A stretch of DNA of 43,214 nucleotides. It comes from Thermofilum sp. Its GTDB lineage: Archaea; Thermoproteota; Thermoprotei; Thermofilales; Thermofilaceae. Each line of letters opens with the position of its first letter. The first letter of the stretch is position 1. This document shows positions 25,133 to 33,396 of the stretch, piece after piece. Position numbers and translations under genes: made by a program. A model generated the notes under the pieces. The model searched no databases. It was not told the origin of the DNA and saw only the letters and a list, made by a program, of their open reading frames with translations. Where the stretch lies: assembly GCA_020833575.1 (NCBI GenBank), contig JAJHRT010000002.1, positions 1 to 43,214 on the forward strand. The letters are read 5' to 3'.

Positions 25133-26208
25133 GCGGGCGCTGCCTCGCGCTAGCCCTGCTGCTCCTCCTCTCTCCCTGGTGGGCTCTCGCTTCAGCACAG
25201 CCGAACTACTGGACAGCACTGAACTTCCGCGTGACCTTCTTCGGGAACGGCACCGTGCTCGTAGAGGAGCTCCTGCACCCCTTCACAGCTGATGGGAGGA
25301 GCCTCTTCGAGGACAGGGAGGTCGAGGCGCACTTAAGGAACTCGACAGGGGAGTTCCTCAACTACGCTCTCCTCATGTTCACCGACAGGCCCGACAGGAT
25401 CCTGTACCGCGCGGCCCTCAGGATGGATAAGAGGTACGGCGAGCGCGTCTACTGCGACGTGTCGGGGACGGGGAGGATGGAGGAGTTCCTTGGAGCCTAC
25501 GTCTTCCCCGTCCTCATCTACCTCAACACGAGCGCCTTCGTCACCCCTCTCGGGGACGGCGCCTACCAGGTCAGGGTCAGGGACAGCTTCACCAGCTCAG
25601 ACCCCAGGAGCTGGATTGACGTCATAGAGTTCCGCTTCCAGGGCGCGCGGCTTGTGAACTACACCTGGGCCCCGGCGTACGCGAGTGGCCCAGCGGAGGC
25701 TGGCGAGGGGAGGCTGGTTTGGAGGAACCACAACGAGCTGGAGGCTCCCGACTACTACATCTTCGCGTTGCTTCTGCCGGGATTCAAGTACGAGGGGGTA
25801 CCGCCCGAGGTGCGGGCAGCCATCCGGGAAGCATTCCTCGAAGGCACGAGGCTGACCGTGGTCGTCGAGAACACGGGCCTAACCAGCGGGTACTCCGTGG
25901 TGTGGGTGAGGGGCGGGAGCGTCGACCAGGCCCGGAGGGTGTTTCTCAACCCTAGGGAAAGGAGGGTGGTCGTCTTCCCCTACGTGCCCCCTGGCAACTA
26001 CACGGTGCTCCTCCTCTCAGGCTCTAAAGTGCTCGACGAGCGGGCCGTGCTTCCAGGAGTTCCCGCTCCTGCCCCTGCCTTCCGGGAGCTCCAGAGGCTG
26101 CTCCCCCTAGTCCTCCTGGCAGTAGCGGCTATCGCGCTTGCAGCGCTCGCTTTGGCTAGGAAAAGGAAGGGGAAAGAAACCACCACTGCTCCGCCAGCAG
26201 GAGCCTAG
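25129..26208 (+). CDS. Membrane-anchored extracytoplasmic protein of unknown function
   Basis: Signal peptide CLALALLLLLSPWWALASA; beta-rich ectodomain; Pro linker and C-terminal TM LLPLVLLAVAAIALAALALARKRKGK. ATGA overlap with the upstream transglutaminase-like gene. Confidence 0.75.
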   Translation: MSGRCLALALLLLLSPWWALASAQPNYWTALNFRVTFFGNGTVLVEELLHPFTADGRSLFEDREVEAHLRNSTGEFLNYALLMFTDRPDRILYRAALRMDKRYGERVYCDVSGTGRMEEFLGAYVFPVLIYLNTSAFVTPLGDGAYQVRVRDSFTSSDPRSWIDVIEFRFQGARLVNYTWAPAYASGPAEAGEGRLVWRNHNELEAPDYYIFALLLPGFKYEGVPPEVRAAIREAFLEGTRLTVVVENTGLTSGYSVVWVRGGSVDQARRVFLNPRERRVVVFPYVPPGNYTVLLLSGSKVLDERAVLPGVPAPAPAFRELQRLLPLVLLAVAAIALAALALARKRKGKETTTAPPAGA

Positions 26209-27542
26209 GCGGTGTGCTTCGACGTGCCCACTTCCCTGAAGAGTATGTACGGCGCCCTCGTCGGGGTATCTACCTCCCACCAGTGTATGTCGTAGACCTC
26301 CCTCCCGATGGCCGCGATGCTGTTGAGCATGCGTGGCAGAGCGTCCGCGATCCTCATCTTCCTGGCAGCGCCCACGACCTCGCCGTTCCTCACGATGAGG
26401 ACTGCGTCCCTGGTGATCGTGGAGAAGGTCCCCTCGATGTAGTTCTGCAGCCTAGTGTACCAGTTGTTCGTGACGACGAGCCCCTCCCTCACCTCCCGGA
26501 TCATCTCGTCCAGGCTGTAGCCGCCCGGAAGGACCTCGAGGGCCCAGACCCTCGGGAATATCAACCCAGCGTTACCAGTGCTCCGGGCCCCGAACTTCGC
26601 CGCGGTCTTCGTGTTGTGGAGGATGTTCGCCAGGACTCCCTTCTCCACGATGGGCTTCGAGTACGTGGGTACCCCCTCATCGTCGAACGCGGTGGAGCCG
26701 GGGAGCTCGCTGTTCCTTGGGGCGTCTATGATTGTGAGCTGCTCAGAGGCCACCTTGTCGCCTGGAGCCTTGTTCACGAAGATCGAGGCCCCCATGAGTA
26801 TGGATGACGCCGTCGCCATGTCAGCCACGATGTTGAACAAGTTCCCCACCACCATTGGGGAGAGGATCACGTCGTACTTGCCCGGAGGCACGTCCTCCTG
26901 CCTCCTGCTCTCGAAGGCAAGCCTCGAAGCGGTGCTGGCAACCTCCTCTATCCTCTGCAGGTCGAACCTCCTGCTGCCCAGAGCCCACTGGCCGGACCCC
27001 TCGCCGGCGAACGACCTGATGTACATCTTCAGGCTTGTTGCCTCCTCCTCCAGCTCCGCGCCCTTGCTCGTGACAAGCGCCTTCCTCTCGTAGCTCACCT
27101 GGAACATGCCGGCGAAGTAGTCGATGCTATGCCTGAGCGCGGCCTCCACCACAGCCTCGCTGACGCTGGAGGGGTCGTGCAGAACGTCGATGAGCTTCCT
27201 GTCCACGAGCCCCTCGAGGGGCTGAGGCTTCTCGGGCTCCGGGAGCGGCGCGTACAGCATGGAGGGGGGTACCTTGGCGTGCAGCGAGTGGAGCTCGCTT
27301 ATCAGGCGGTAGGCCTCCTCCAGCGAGCCAACGGGCACGCTGGTCCCGAGCAGCCGCTGGTTCTTAGCCAGGTAGACGCTTGCCTCCCGGCTGCTCCACC
27401 TCTGAACGACGCTCGGCTCGCTGTTCGCGAACTTCACCATCAGGCTCTCCGTGTGGGTGACCAGCACAGCGGCCTCCTCGAAGCCCTCCCTCAGCGCTCT
27501 GTCCCTGAGCTTAACCCCTACCTCGATCAGCTCGGACATCAC
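26205..27542 (-). CDS. TldD/PmbA (TldE) family protease subunit
   Basis: ILSPMVVGNLFNIVADMATASSILMGASIFVNKAPGDKVASEQLTIIDAPRNSELPGSTAFDDEGVPTYSKPIVEKGVLANILHNTKTAAKFG...STGNA. Lacks the HExxxH of TldD, as expected for TldE. Confidence 0.93.
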   Translation of the reverse strand: MMSELIEVGVKLRDRALREGFEEAAVLVTHTESLMVKFANSEPSVVQRWSSREASVYLAKNQRLLGTSVPVGSLEEAYRLISELHSLHAKVPPSMLYAPLPEPEKPQPLEGLVDRKLIDVLHDPSSVSEAVVEAALRHSIDYFAGMFQVSYERKALVTSKGAELEEEATSLKMYIRSFAGEGSGQWALGSRRFDLQRIEEVASTASRLAFESRRQEDVPPGKYDVILSPMVVGNLFNIVADMATASSILMGASIFVNKAPGDKVASEQLTIIDAPRNSELPGSTAFDDEGVPTYSKPIVEKGVLANILHNTKTAAKFGARSTGNAGLIFPRVWALEVLPGGYSLDEMIREVREGLVVTNNWYTRLQNYIEGTFSTITRDAVLIVRNGEVVGAARKMRIADALPRMLNSIAAIGREVYDIHWWEVDTPTRAPYILFREVGTSKHTA

Positions 27543-28984
27543 GCGATCACCCTCAGCTGGATGTTCCTCAGCCTGACGTTAGGCCCGCCGAACCACACGG
27601 GGACGCCCTGCATAGGCTCGCCCTTGCCGCACGTCCCCGCGTAGAACTCCAGGTTCCTGTCGGCGGCGTCGACGCTGCTGTAGAAGGTCCTAGTCGTGAT
27701 CTCTAGGACGGGGTTCTTGACCAGGTGCTTCAGCTCGCCGTTCTCAATGAGGTACGCCTCGAGCCCGCCGTACCTCTGGCTCCACCTCTCGTCGTCGATG
27801 TTCCACTCCATGTAGCTCTTGATGTACACGCCGTACTTCACGCCCTCGATGAGCTCCTCGAGCGTGTGGTCTCCCGGCTTGAAGTACGTGTTCGCCATCC
27901 TGATTATGGGCTCGCTCGCATGGTCCATGGCCCGCGCAGCCGCGTTGCTCTGAGTGCCGAAGACCTTTGCCGTCCAGCGGTTGTGCAGGAACTCGTTGAT
28001 CACACCCTCCTTGTACAGGTAGCGGGGCCGCGCGGGGACACCCTCGTCGTCGTAGAGGTAGAAGCCGTTGCTGCCGGGTATCGTCGGGTCATCGATCACC
28101 GTAGCTACCTCGCTGCCTATCCGCTGACCCCGCATGTCGGGCTTTATGAAGCTCTTCCCAGCCTGCGCCGCCTCGCGGCCCAGTATCCTGTCGGCCTCGC
28201 TCGGGTGGCCGCAGCTCTCGTGCACCATCAGGCCCACGATCTCGCTGCCGACGACCACGTCCACAGGCCTGTCGGTGGGGGGCTTAACCGCTTCCAGGAT
28301 TATCCTCTCAAACGTCTTGACATCCCCCGGGAGGTAGCCCAGGACGTCCCACTTCTCCACCCACTCGTAACCGCCGGAGGCCGCGTGGGAGAAGAACCTC
28401 TGCACAGTCCCCTTCGAGGGTACGGTCACGACGACGTTGTACCAGATAGAGACACGGGGGACCCTGCTCCTGATGAGGGCTCCATCGCTGTTGGCGACCA
28501 CCTTCTCCTCGACGCTCTCGCCGAGGGACATCGTGAGCGTGGCCACTCTCGCTGTCGTTGTCGCGGTGCTGACATGCTTCCAGACGTCGGCGCAGTACGC
28601 GACCTTCTCCTCCACGCTCACGCCAGAGGCCTTCTTCTTCTCGAGAGCCTCGTAGGAAGCCCTGCCCAGCCTCTCGTGGCTCAGCTCGATCGGGTGCTTC
28701 ATTAGCTTGCTGTGCGCCCTCGCCTTCGCGAACGCCTCGTCCACGGCGGTCTTCACGCCACCCCAGGTGAGCGTGTCCGTGGAGGAGAAGCCCAGGGCGC
28801 CGCCGACAAGAACCCGCACCGCCACGCCCTCCCTGAAGCTCTTCTCAAGACCTATGAACTCCCCATTCCTGGTCGCCACGCCACTCCGAGCAACCTTGTG
28901 GTAGCGCGCCTCGGCGTACCCGGCGCCCAGCGACAAGGCGTAGTCAACAGCCTTCAGCACGAGGTCCTCGTACTCCCAGCTCAT
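27539..28984 (-). CDS. tldD: TldD family metalloprotease subunit
   Basis: SEIVGLMVHESCGHPSEADRILGREAAQAG (HExxxH), DDPTIPGSNGFYLYDDEGVPARPRYLYKEGVINEFLHNRWTAKVFG..NAAARAMDHASEPIIRMANTY. ATG at 28984. Confidence 0.95.
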   Translation of the reverse strand: MSWEYEDLVLKAVDYALSLGAGYAEARYHKVARSGVATRNGEFIGLEKSFREGVAVRVLVGGALGFSSTDTLTWGGVKTAVDEAFAKARAHSKLMKHPIELSHERLGRASYEALEKKKASGVSVEEKVAYCADVWKHVSTATTTARVATLTMSLGESVEEKVVANSDGALIRSRVPRVSIWYNVVVTVPSKGTVQRFFSHAASGGYEWVEKWDVLGYLPGDVKTFERIILEAVKPPTDRPVDVVVGSEIVGLMVHESCGHPSEADRILGREAAQAGKSFIKPDMRGQRIGSEVATVIDDPTIPGSNGFYLYDDEGVPARPRYLYKEGVINEFLHNRWTAKVFGTQSNAAARAMDHASEPIIRMANTYFKPGDHTLEELIEGVKYGVYIKSYMEWNIDDERWSQRYGGLEAYLIENGELKHLVKNPVLEITTRTFYSSVDAADRNLEFYAGTCGKGEPMQGVPVWFGGPNVRLRNIQLRVIA

Positions 28985-29053
28985 GCACCCCCACGTGCGC
29001 TAGGCCCTTAAATAAAACTTGCCTGCATCTTGCTAAGCAGGCTGGTTTAAAAA

Positions 29054-29065
29054 CGCTTTAAAGCG
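29054..29065. promoter_or_regulatory. Perfect 12-bp palindrome overlapping a TATA-like core upstream of adk
   Basis: CGCTTTAAAGCG is self-complementary. Confidence 0.45.
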
Positions 29066-29094
29066 GGGTGCCGCACGAGCGAGTGAAGAGGCGG

Positions 29095-29748
29095 ATGAAG
29101 CTCGTGTTCATAGGCCCTCCGGGCGTCGGTAAGGGCACGTACGCCCAGGCGGTCTCCCAGCGCTTCCAGATCCCCCACATATCCACCGGGGACATCTTCA
29201 GGGAGGAGGTCAAGCGAGGCAGCGAGCTCGGCAGGAAGGTGCAGTACTACCTTGAGAGGGGTCTCCTCGTACCCGACGAGATCGTGGTGGAGGTCGTCAA
29301 GGCTAGGCTCTCCCAGGACGACTGCCGGCGCGGCTTCATTCTCGACGGCTTCCCCAGGACCCTAGCCCAGGCGGAGGCCCTGGAGGGCTTCGCACCCCCC
29401 GACCTGGTCCTGAACTTCGTCGCCGACGACAGCGTGATCGTAGAGAGGCTGAGCGGCAGGAGAGTCTGCTCGAAGTGCGGCGCGATATACCACGTGAAGT
29501 ACATGCCACCGCGCTTCCCGGGGACCTGCGATAAGTGCGGCGCGCCGCTGGTCGTGAGAAAGGACGACAGGCCCGAGGTTATAGCCGAGAGGCTCGCGCT
29601 GTACAGGGAGCAGTTCTCCCCCATAATATCCTACTACGAGAGGAGGGGCAAGCTGGTGACGATATCCGCGAACGCTCAGGCGCCCGAGGTAATACCTGTT
29701 GTGATATCCACGATTGAGAGGTTCCTGAGGGGGAGGGGCCAGCTGTAG
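29095..29748 (+). CDS. adk: Adenylate kinase, long form with Cys4 zinc lid
   Basis: MKLVFIGPPGVGKGTYAQAVSQRFQIPHISTGDIFREEVKRGSELGRK...GFILDGFPRTLAQAEAL...GRRVCSKCGAIYHVKYMPPRFPGTCDKCGAPLVVRKDDRPEVIAERLALYREQ. Confidence 0.96.
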   Translation: MKLVFIGPPGVGKGTYAQAVSQRFQIPHISTGDIFREEVKRGSELGRKVQYYLERGLLVPDEIVVEVVKARLSQDDCRRGFILDGFPRTLAQAEALEGFAPPDLVLNFVADDSVIVERLSGRRVCSKCGAIYHVKYMPPRFPGTCDKCGAPLVVRKDDRPEVIAERLALYREQFSPIISYYERRGKLVTISANAQAPEVIPVVISTIERFLRGRGQL

Positions 29749-29767
29749 AGAGGCTGAGCAGCCGCGC

Positions 29768-30733
29768 TCAGGCTCTTCCCGTCTGTACAAGCTCCTCCAC
29801 AGGTACGTCGCTGAGCAGCCTTCTAAGCTCCTCCAGACCCCTTGGAGACCTGCTGAGGAGGGGCACTGTGAAGATGGGGAAGCCCTGGGGCAGGAACTTC
29901 CTGTACTCCTCCTCTACCTCGAGGTAGGGCTGCTCCCTGATGTGCATGTTGAGGAAGAGCCCTCCCAGCGGGATCCCGAAGGATAGAAGCTCCTGGTACA
30001 CGCGCCGCGCAACCTGGAGGTCCACGTACATGGGCCTTGCGACCAGGAAGGCTCTGTGGCTGCTGGACCGCAGGAACTCGAGGACATCGTGGGCGAGCTT
30101 TCTCCACGACTCGATCAGCTCCAGGGGGTCTGCGGCGCCCGTCCTTATCTTCTCGATCACGCCCTTCACCTTGAGGTACATCTTGACGGCGTCGCCAAGG
30201 TGGTCGTAGAACTCCTTCTCTATCCTGAGCATGCGCAGCCCACCGCCCGTGGCCATGGTGTCCCAGACGAGGAAGTCGTACCCGCTGCTGCGCGCCCGCT
30301 CGTACACGTAGTAGAGGGCGAACTCCTCCACAATCCCTGGAGCTCCAGCCACGTAGTCGATAACCTCCCTACCCACGGGGAATATGCTTGAAGCCACCCT
30401 GTAGACCTCCTCCCCGAACCTCTGCTTCCAGAGCTCGATGATGCTGTCCTCGGTGAGCTGCTCGGCGTAAAGGTTCTCCGCAACCTTCGTGGGGCGGGGC
30501 GGCACCTCTAGGCCCAGGACGTCGCCCAGGGAGGGTACGAAGTCCGTGGAGATCAGCAGCGTCCTGTAACCCCTCTCCGCCAGGCGCACGGCAAGCGAGC
30601 TCGACAGGGTTGTCTTGCCGACACCCCCCTTACCCCAGAAGCTGAGGACCACCGTCACGGGCTTACTCGCACGCGCGCTAATTAAAACCTGTTCCTCTCT
30701 GTGTAAGTGTTTTAAAGCCGTGGCGATGCACAT
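29768..30733 (-). CDS. ArsA/Get3-ParA-like ATPase (deviant Walker A)
   Basis: VVLSFWGKGGVGKTTLSSSLAVRLAERGYRTLLISTDFVPSLGDVLGLEV...GVIEKIRTGAADPLELIESW. True start codon uncertain. Confidence 0.8.
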   Translation of the reverse strand: MCIATALKHLHREEQVLISARASKPVTVVLSFWGKGGVGKTTLSSSLAVRLAERGYRTLLISTDFVPSLGDVLGLEVPPRPTKVAENLYAEQLTEDSIIELWKQRFGEEVYRVASSIFPVGREVIDYVAGAPGIVEEFALYYVYERARSSGYDFLVWDTMATGGGLRMLRIEKEFYDHLGDAVKMYLKVKGVIEKIRTGAADPLELIESWRKLAHDVLEFLRSSSHRAFLVARPMYVDLQVARRVYQELLSFGIPLGGLFLNMHIREQPYLEVEEEYRKFLPQGFPIFTVPLLSRSPRGLEELRRLLSDVPVEELVQTGRA

Positions 30734-30775
30734 CCCCGCCTGATGAAACCGCCAGTGGTCCGACGGGTGAGGACA

Positions 30776-31294
30776 TCACACCCTGCTGAGACCACGCGGA
30801 GTCAGGGAGTTCCCCAGCGGCTTCCCCGCGCGCTCGAGGTTTAGGAGGATCTCCTTCGCGCGCGGGCCGAGCTCGAAGCCCCCCAGTCCCCGCGCTCCCA
30901 CAACCCTGTGGCAGGGTACTAGTATGAGGACCTCGTTCCTCCTCAGCGCGTGGCCGACAACTCTGGGGTGCGTGCCCACTCTCCGGGCGATCTCCCCGTA
31001 GGTGGCTGTAGAGCCGTAGGGGATCCTTCTGACCTCGGAGTACACCGCGGCGCGCAGGGGGTTAACCGGCATCGCCGGGTCGAAGGAGAAGCTCGCCCTT
31101 CCGACTTCGAAGTACTCGCGCAGCTCCTCGGCAAGCTCGCGAGCCTCACCCCCCTCCCTCACGTCTGGGGAGTAGCGCCTGGCGATCTCGAGCACCCTGC
31201 TGCGCCTGTGCACTGCCAGCGCTAGGCCGTCTGAGACGGCTACGCACAGCTCCCCGATAGGCGTGCCCAGGCAGTCGATGTAGACGATCCGCAT
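30776..31294 (-). CDS. ogt: Methylated-DNA--protein-cysteine (O6-alkylguanine) methyltransferase
   Basis: MRIVYIDCLGTPIGELCVAVSDG...IPYGSTATYGEIARRVGTHPRVVGHALRRNEVLILVPCHRVVGARGLGGFELG; active-site PCHRVVG. Confidence 0.95.
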   Translation of the reverse strand: MRIVYIDCLGTPIGELCVAVSDGLALAVHRRSRVLEIARRYSPDVREGGEARELAEELREYFEVGRASFSFDPAMPVNPLRAAVYSEVRRIPYGSTATYGEIARRVGTHPRVVGHALRRNEVLILVPCHRVVGARGLGGFELGPRAKEILLNLERAGKPLGNSLTPRGLSRV

Positions 31295-31497
31295 CAGAAG
31301 TACACCTTGATGTAATCCCCCACAACAACGACCCTGTACTTCCTCCCCAGCTCTCTGACGGCCGAGGTTATCTCGTCCCTCGTGAACCCCTCTTCGAGGA
31401 GCTCCTGCAGAGTGACCCTGCCCACGTTGTTGTACATGCTGCGCCTGGCCAGGTGCTCTATGAGCTGCACCAGAGCGGACACGCGGTTCTCGGTCAC
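31294..31497 (-). CDS. Small winged-helix-like protein coupled to ogt
   Basis: 67-aa ORF MTENRVSALVQLIEHLARRSMYNNVGRVTLQELLEEGFTRDEITSAVRELGRKYRVVVVGDYIKVYF. Its stop overlaps the ogt ATG by 1 nt (TGATG). Confidence 0.6.
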   Translation of the reverse strand: MTENRVSALVQLIEHLARRSMYNNVGRVTLQELLEEGFTRDEITSAVRELGRKYRVVVVGDYIKVYF

Positions 31498-31517
31498 GCA
31501 TTAGCTGATGCCAGGTA

Positions 31518-31528
31518 AAGATTTATTC
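31518..31528. promoter_or_regulatory. Shared TATA island of the wHTH-ogt/GT2 divergent pair
   Basis: AAGATTTATTC, centred about 25-27 nt from both starts (31497 minus, 31549 plus). Confidence 0.5.
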
Positions 31529-31548
31529 CCAGCGGGTGTTAGGCGCGA

Positions 31549-32700
31549 GTGTGTTCATCGGGGTGCGCTGACGGCCTGGGCGGCGGGGAGGCCGAGCTGC
31601 CCGCAGTCTCCGTGATCATCCCGGCCTACCGCGGTGGGAGAGAGCTTGTAGAGCTTGTGGAGCGCCTGCTCGGCGACAGCTATCCTCGAAAGGAAGTGAT
31701 TGTCGCTGTGGATGAGCCTCTTCCCGATGTGGCGGAGGCCCTGGAGAAGCTCGGGTGCAAGCTTGTTGTGAGCAATGAGAGAAGGGGTAAAGTGCACGCG
31801 CTCAACGAGGCAGTTAAGCTGTCAAGCGGGGAGGTGCTAGTCTTCCTCGACGACGACGTGGCTGTGGAGGACGAGTGCTTCCTGGGCAAGATAGTGGAGG
31901 CTATGAGGGGCTACGACGTGGCGGATGTGAAGAAGGTAATCGCCGGGCGGTCGCTGCTGGCGAGGCTAGTCCGCATCGAGTACGTGGCGGTGAACTTCGC
32001 CAGCATGCTGCTGGCGAGGCTTTCAGGCTACACCGTGGCGTTCAACGGTGCAGCCTTCGCGATCAGGAGGGAGGCCCTCGAGAGCCTTGGGGGCTTCCCC
32101 GCAACGCTAACGGAGGACTTCGACCTTGGGCTCAAGTGCTTCCTCCACCGCCTCAGGTACACCTTCGTGGACTCTACCTACGTGCTCAACTACCCGCCGG
32201 CGAGCTGGAGTGAGTGGTACAGGCAGCGCAAGAGGTGGGCGATAGGCGTCTCCGACTGGCTCCGCAGGAACTACCGCGTGCTCCTCAAAGCGGTGGCGGA
32301 GATGCCGCACGTGCTGCTGCCCGGCCTGGTGCTGCTTCTGCCATCGCTCATCACGTTCGCAATGACCCTTATCCTGTACAACCTGGACCGCTTCAAAGCG
32401 GCCGCGCTGCTGCTGATAGGCTTGTCATCCCTGGTCTCGCAGCTGCTACCCGTGGCCACGCTCCTTACGCTCCACATCCAGCTGGCCTACCTGCTCACAG
32501 CGGCCCCGCTGCTGGCCACGCTGCTCGTCTTCACAACCTGGCACATCGCCGCATCGAAGAAGCTCTCCATGCGCTCAGAGGCCTACCTCTACCCGCTCTA
32601 CCTCTTCTTCTACCAGGTGCTCTGGCTAGTGGTGCTCCTCGCAGGTCTCGTGCGGGTTCTCGTGCTGAGGAGGACTGACGTTGAAGACTGGGTCGTCTAA
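31549..32700 (+). CDS. Processive-type family 2 glycosyltransferase with C-terminal TM helices
   Basis: VSVIIPAYRGGRELVELVERLL...EVLVFLDDDVAV...LTEDFDLGLKC...EWYRQRKRWAIG (QxxRW), followed by several hydrophobic helices. GTG start. Confidence 0.93.
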   Translation: MCSSGCADGLGGGEAELPAVSVIIPAYRGGRELVELVERLLGDSYPRKEVIVAVDEPLPDVAEALEKLGCKLVVSNERRGKVHALNEAVKLSSGEVLVFLDDDVAVEDECFLGKIVEAMRGYDVADVKKVIAGRSLLARLVRIEYVAVNFASMLLARLSGYTVAFNGAAFAIRREALESLGGFPATLTEDFDLGLKCFLHRLRYTFVDSTYVLNYPPASWSEWYRQRKRWAIGVSDWLRRNYRVLLKAVAEMPHVLLPGLVLLLPSLITFAMTLILYNLDRFKAAALLLIGLSSLVSQLLPVATLLTLHIQLAYLLTAAPLLATLLVFTTWHIAASKKLSMRSEAYLYPLYLFFYQVLWLVVLLAGLVRVLVLRRTDVEDWVV

Positions 32701-32811
32701 TTGCGCTTGCGAAAATTCGTCCAGGGGTTCCTGGCGGGCTTTCGACATTTGCTGATGAACCCCTCGACAACGCTTAAATACCACATGGGCCGTCAGCCTC
32801 CCCAGCCAGGT

Positions 32812-33384
32812 ATGACGATCGTAATACGCGTAGCTGAGAAGGCGTTCCTGTCGCCAGCCCCCTCAGCCTCCCTCGACAGGTATGCTCACGCGGCTGCAAA
32901 CCTGCTGTGCTTGAACCCCCTGATGTCCCCTGCGATCGAGCTCAGAGGTGGCGAGCTGCTCGTGGAGACCTCGCACCCGGTGCTCGCCGCTGTCACCGGG
33001 CCTGCCGCGGTGGCAGTGGATGGCAGGAAGGCTGGGACCTGGTCGGCCCTCTACGTGGAGAGGAGCCTGAGCGTCTTCGCGGAGGGGAGGGCCTACGTCT
33101 CGGTGAGGGGTCTTCGCGCGCCAGCCGAGAGGAAGGTGCCCTTGAGCAGCGGGGTCGAGCTGAGCACGGAGCCCAACGGGCAGAACGGGGTGAGCGGGCG
33201 CCTCCTCGCGGCGCTGAAGGTCCCCCCGTCGCTTCTCAGCGATAACGGCGACTGGCTCCAGGCGGCTCACAGGCTGCAGCGCTACTTCGAGCTGCTCACA
33301 GACATCGTCCAGAAGGGTGCTGAGCTCGTCCGCGTGAGCATAGGCGGGGTGGAGTACGAGGCCTGGGTGCTGGAGGTAAGCTGA
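32812..33384 (+). CDS. Shortened PxpC/KipA (AHS2)-like protein
   Basis: MTIVIRVAEKAFLSPAPSASLDRYAHAAANLLCLNPLMSPAIELRGGELLVETSHPVLAAVTGPAAVAVDGRKAGTWSALYVERSLSVFAEGRAYVSVRGL resembles the N-terminal half of PxpC ('AMDR...AANLLVGNP...LEI...ALTGA...DG...W...RAYLAVAGG'). Start chosen at 32812 (TATA CGCTTAAATA at 32771-32780). Confidence 0.55.
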   Translation: MTIVIRVAEKAFLSPAPSASLDRYAHAAANLLCLNPLMSPAIELRGGELLVETSHPVLAAVTGPAAVAVDGRKAGTWSALYVERSLSVFAEGRAYVSVRGLRAPAERKVPLSSGVELSTEPNGQNGVSGRLLAALKVPPSLLSDNGDWLQAAHRLQRYFELLTDIVQKGAELVRVSIGGVEYEAWVLEVS

Positions 33385-33396
33385 GGCGGGTAGCTG

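Noticed and set aside
27725-28705. 326-aa plus-strand ORF antisense to tldD
   Set aside because: Shadow ORF; the minus strand carries the TldD HESCGH motif and full-length conservation.
29768-30733. Assigning the ArsA-like ATPase to arsenite efflux
   Set aside because: No ArsB/ArsR/ArsD neighbours, and the switch motif differs (STDFVPSLGDVLG instead of STDPAHSL); only the general ArsA/Get3/ParA family is supportable.
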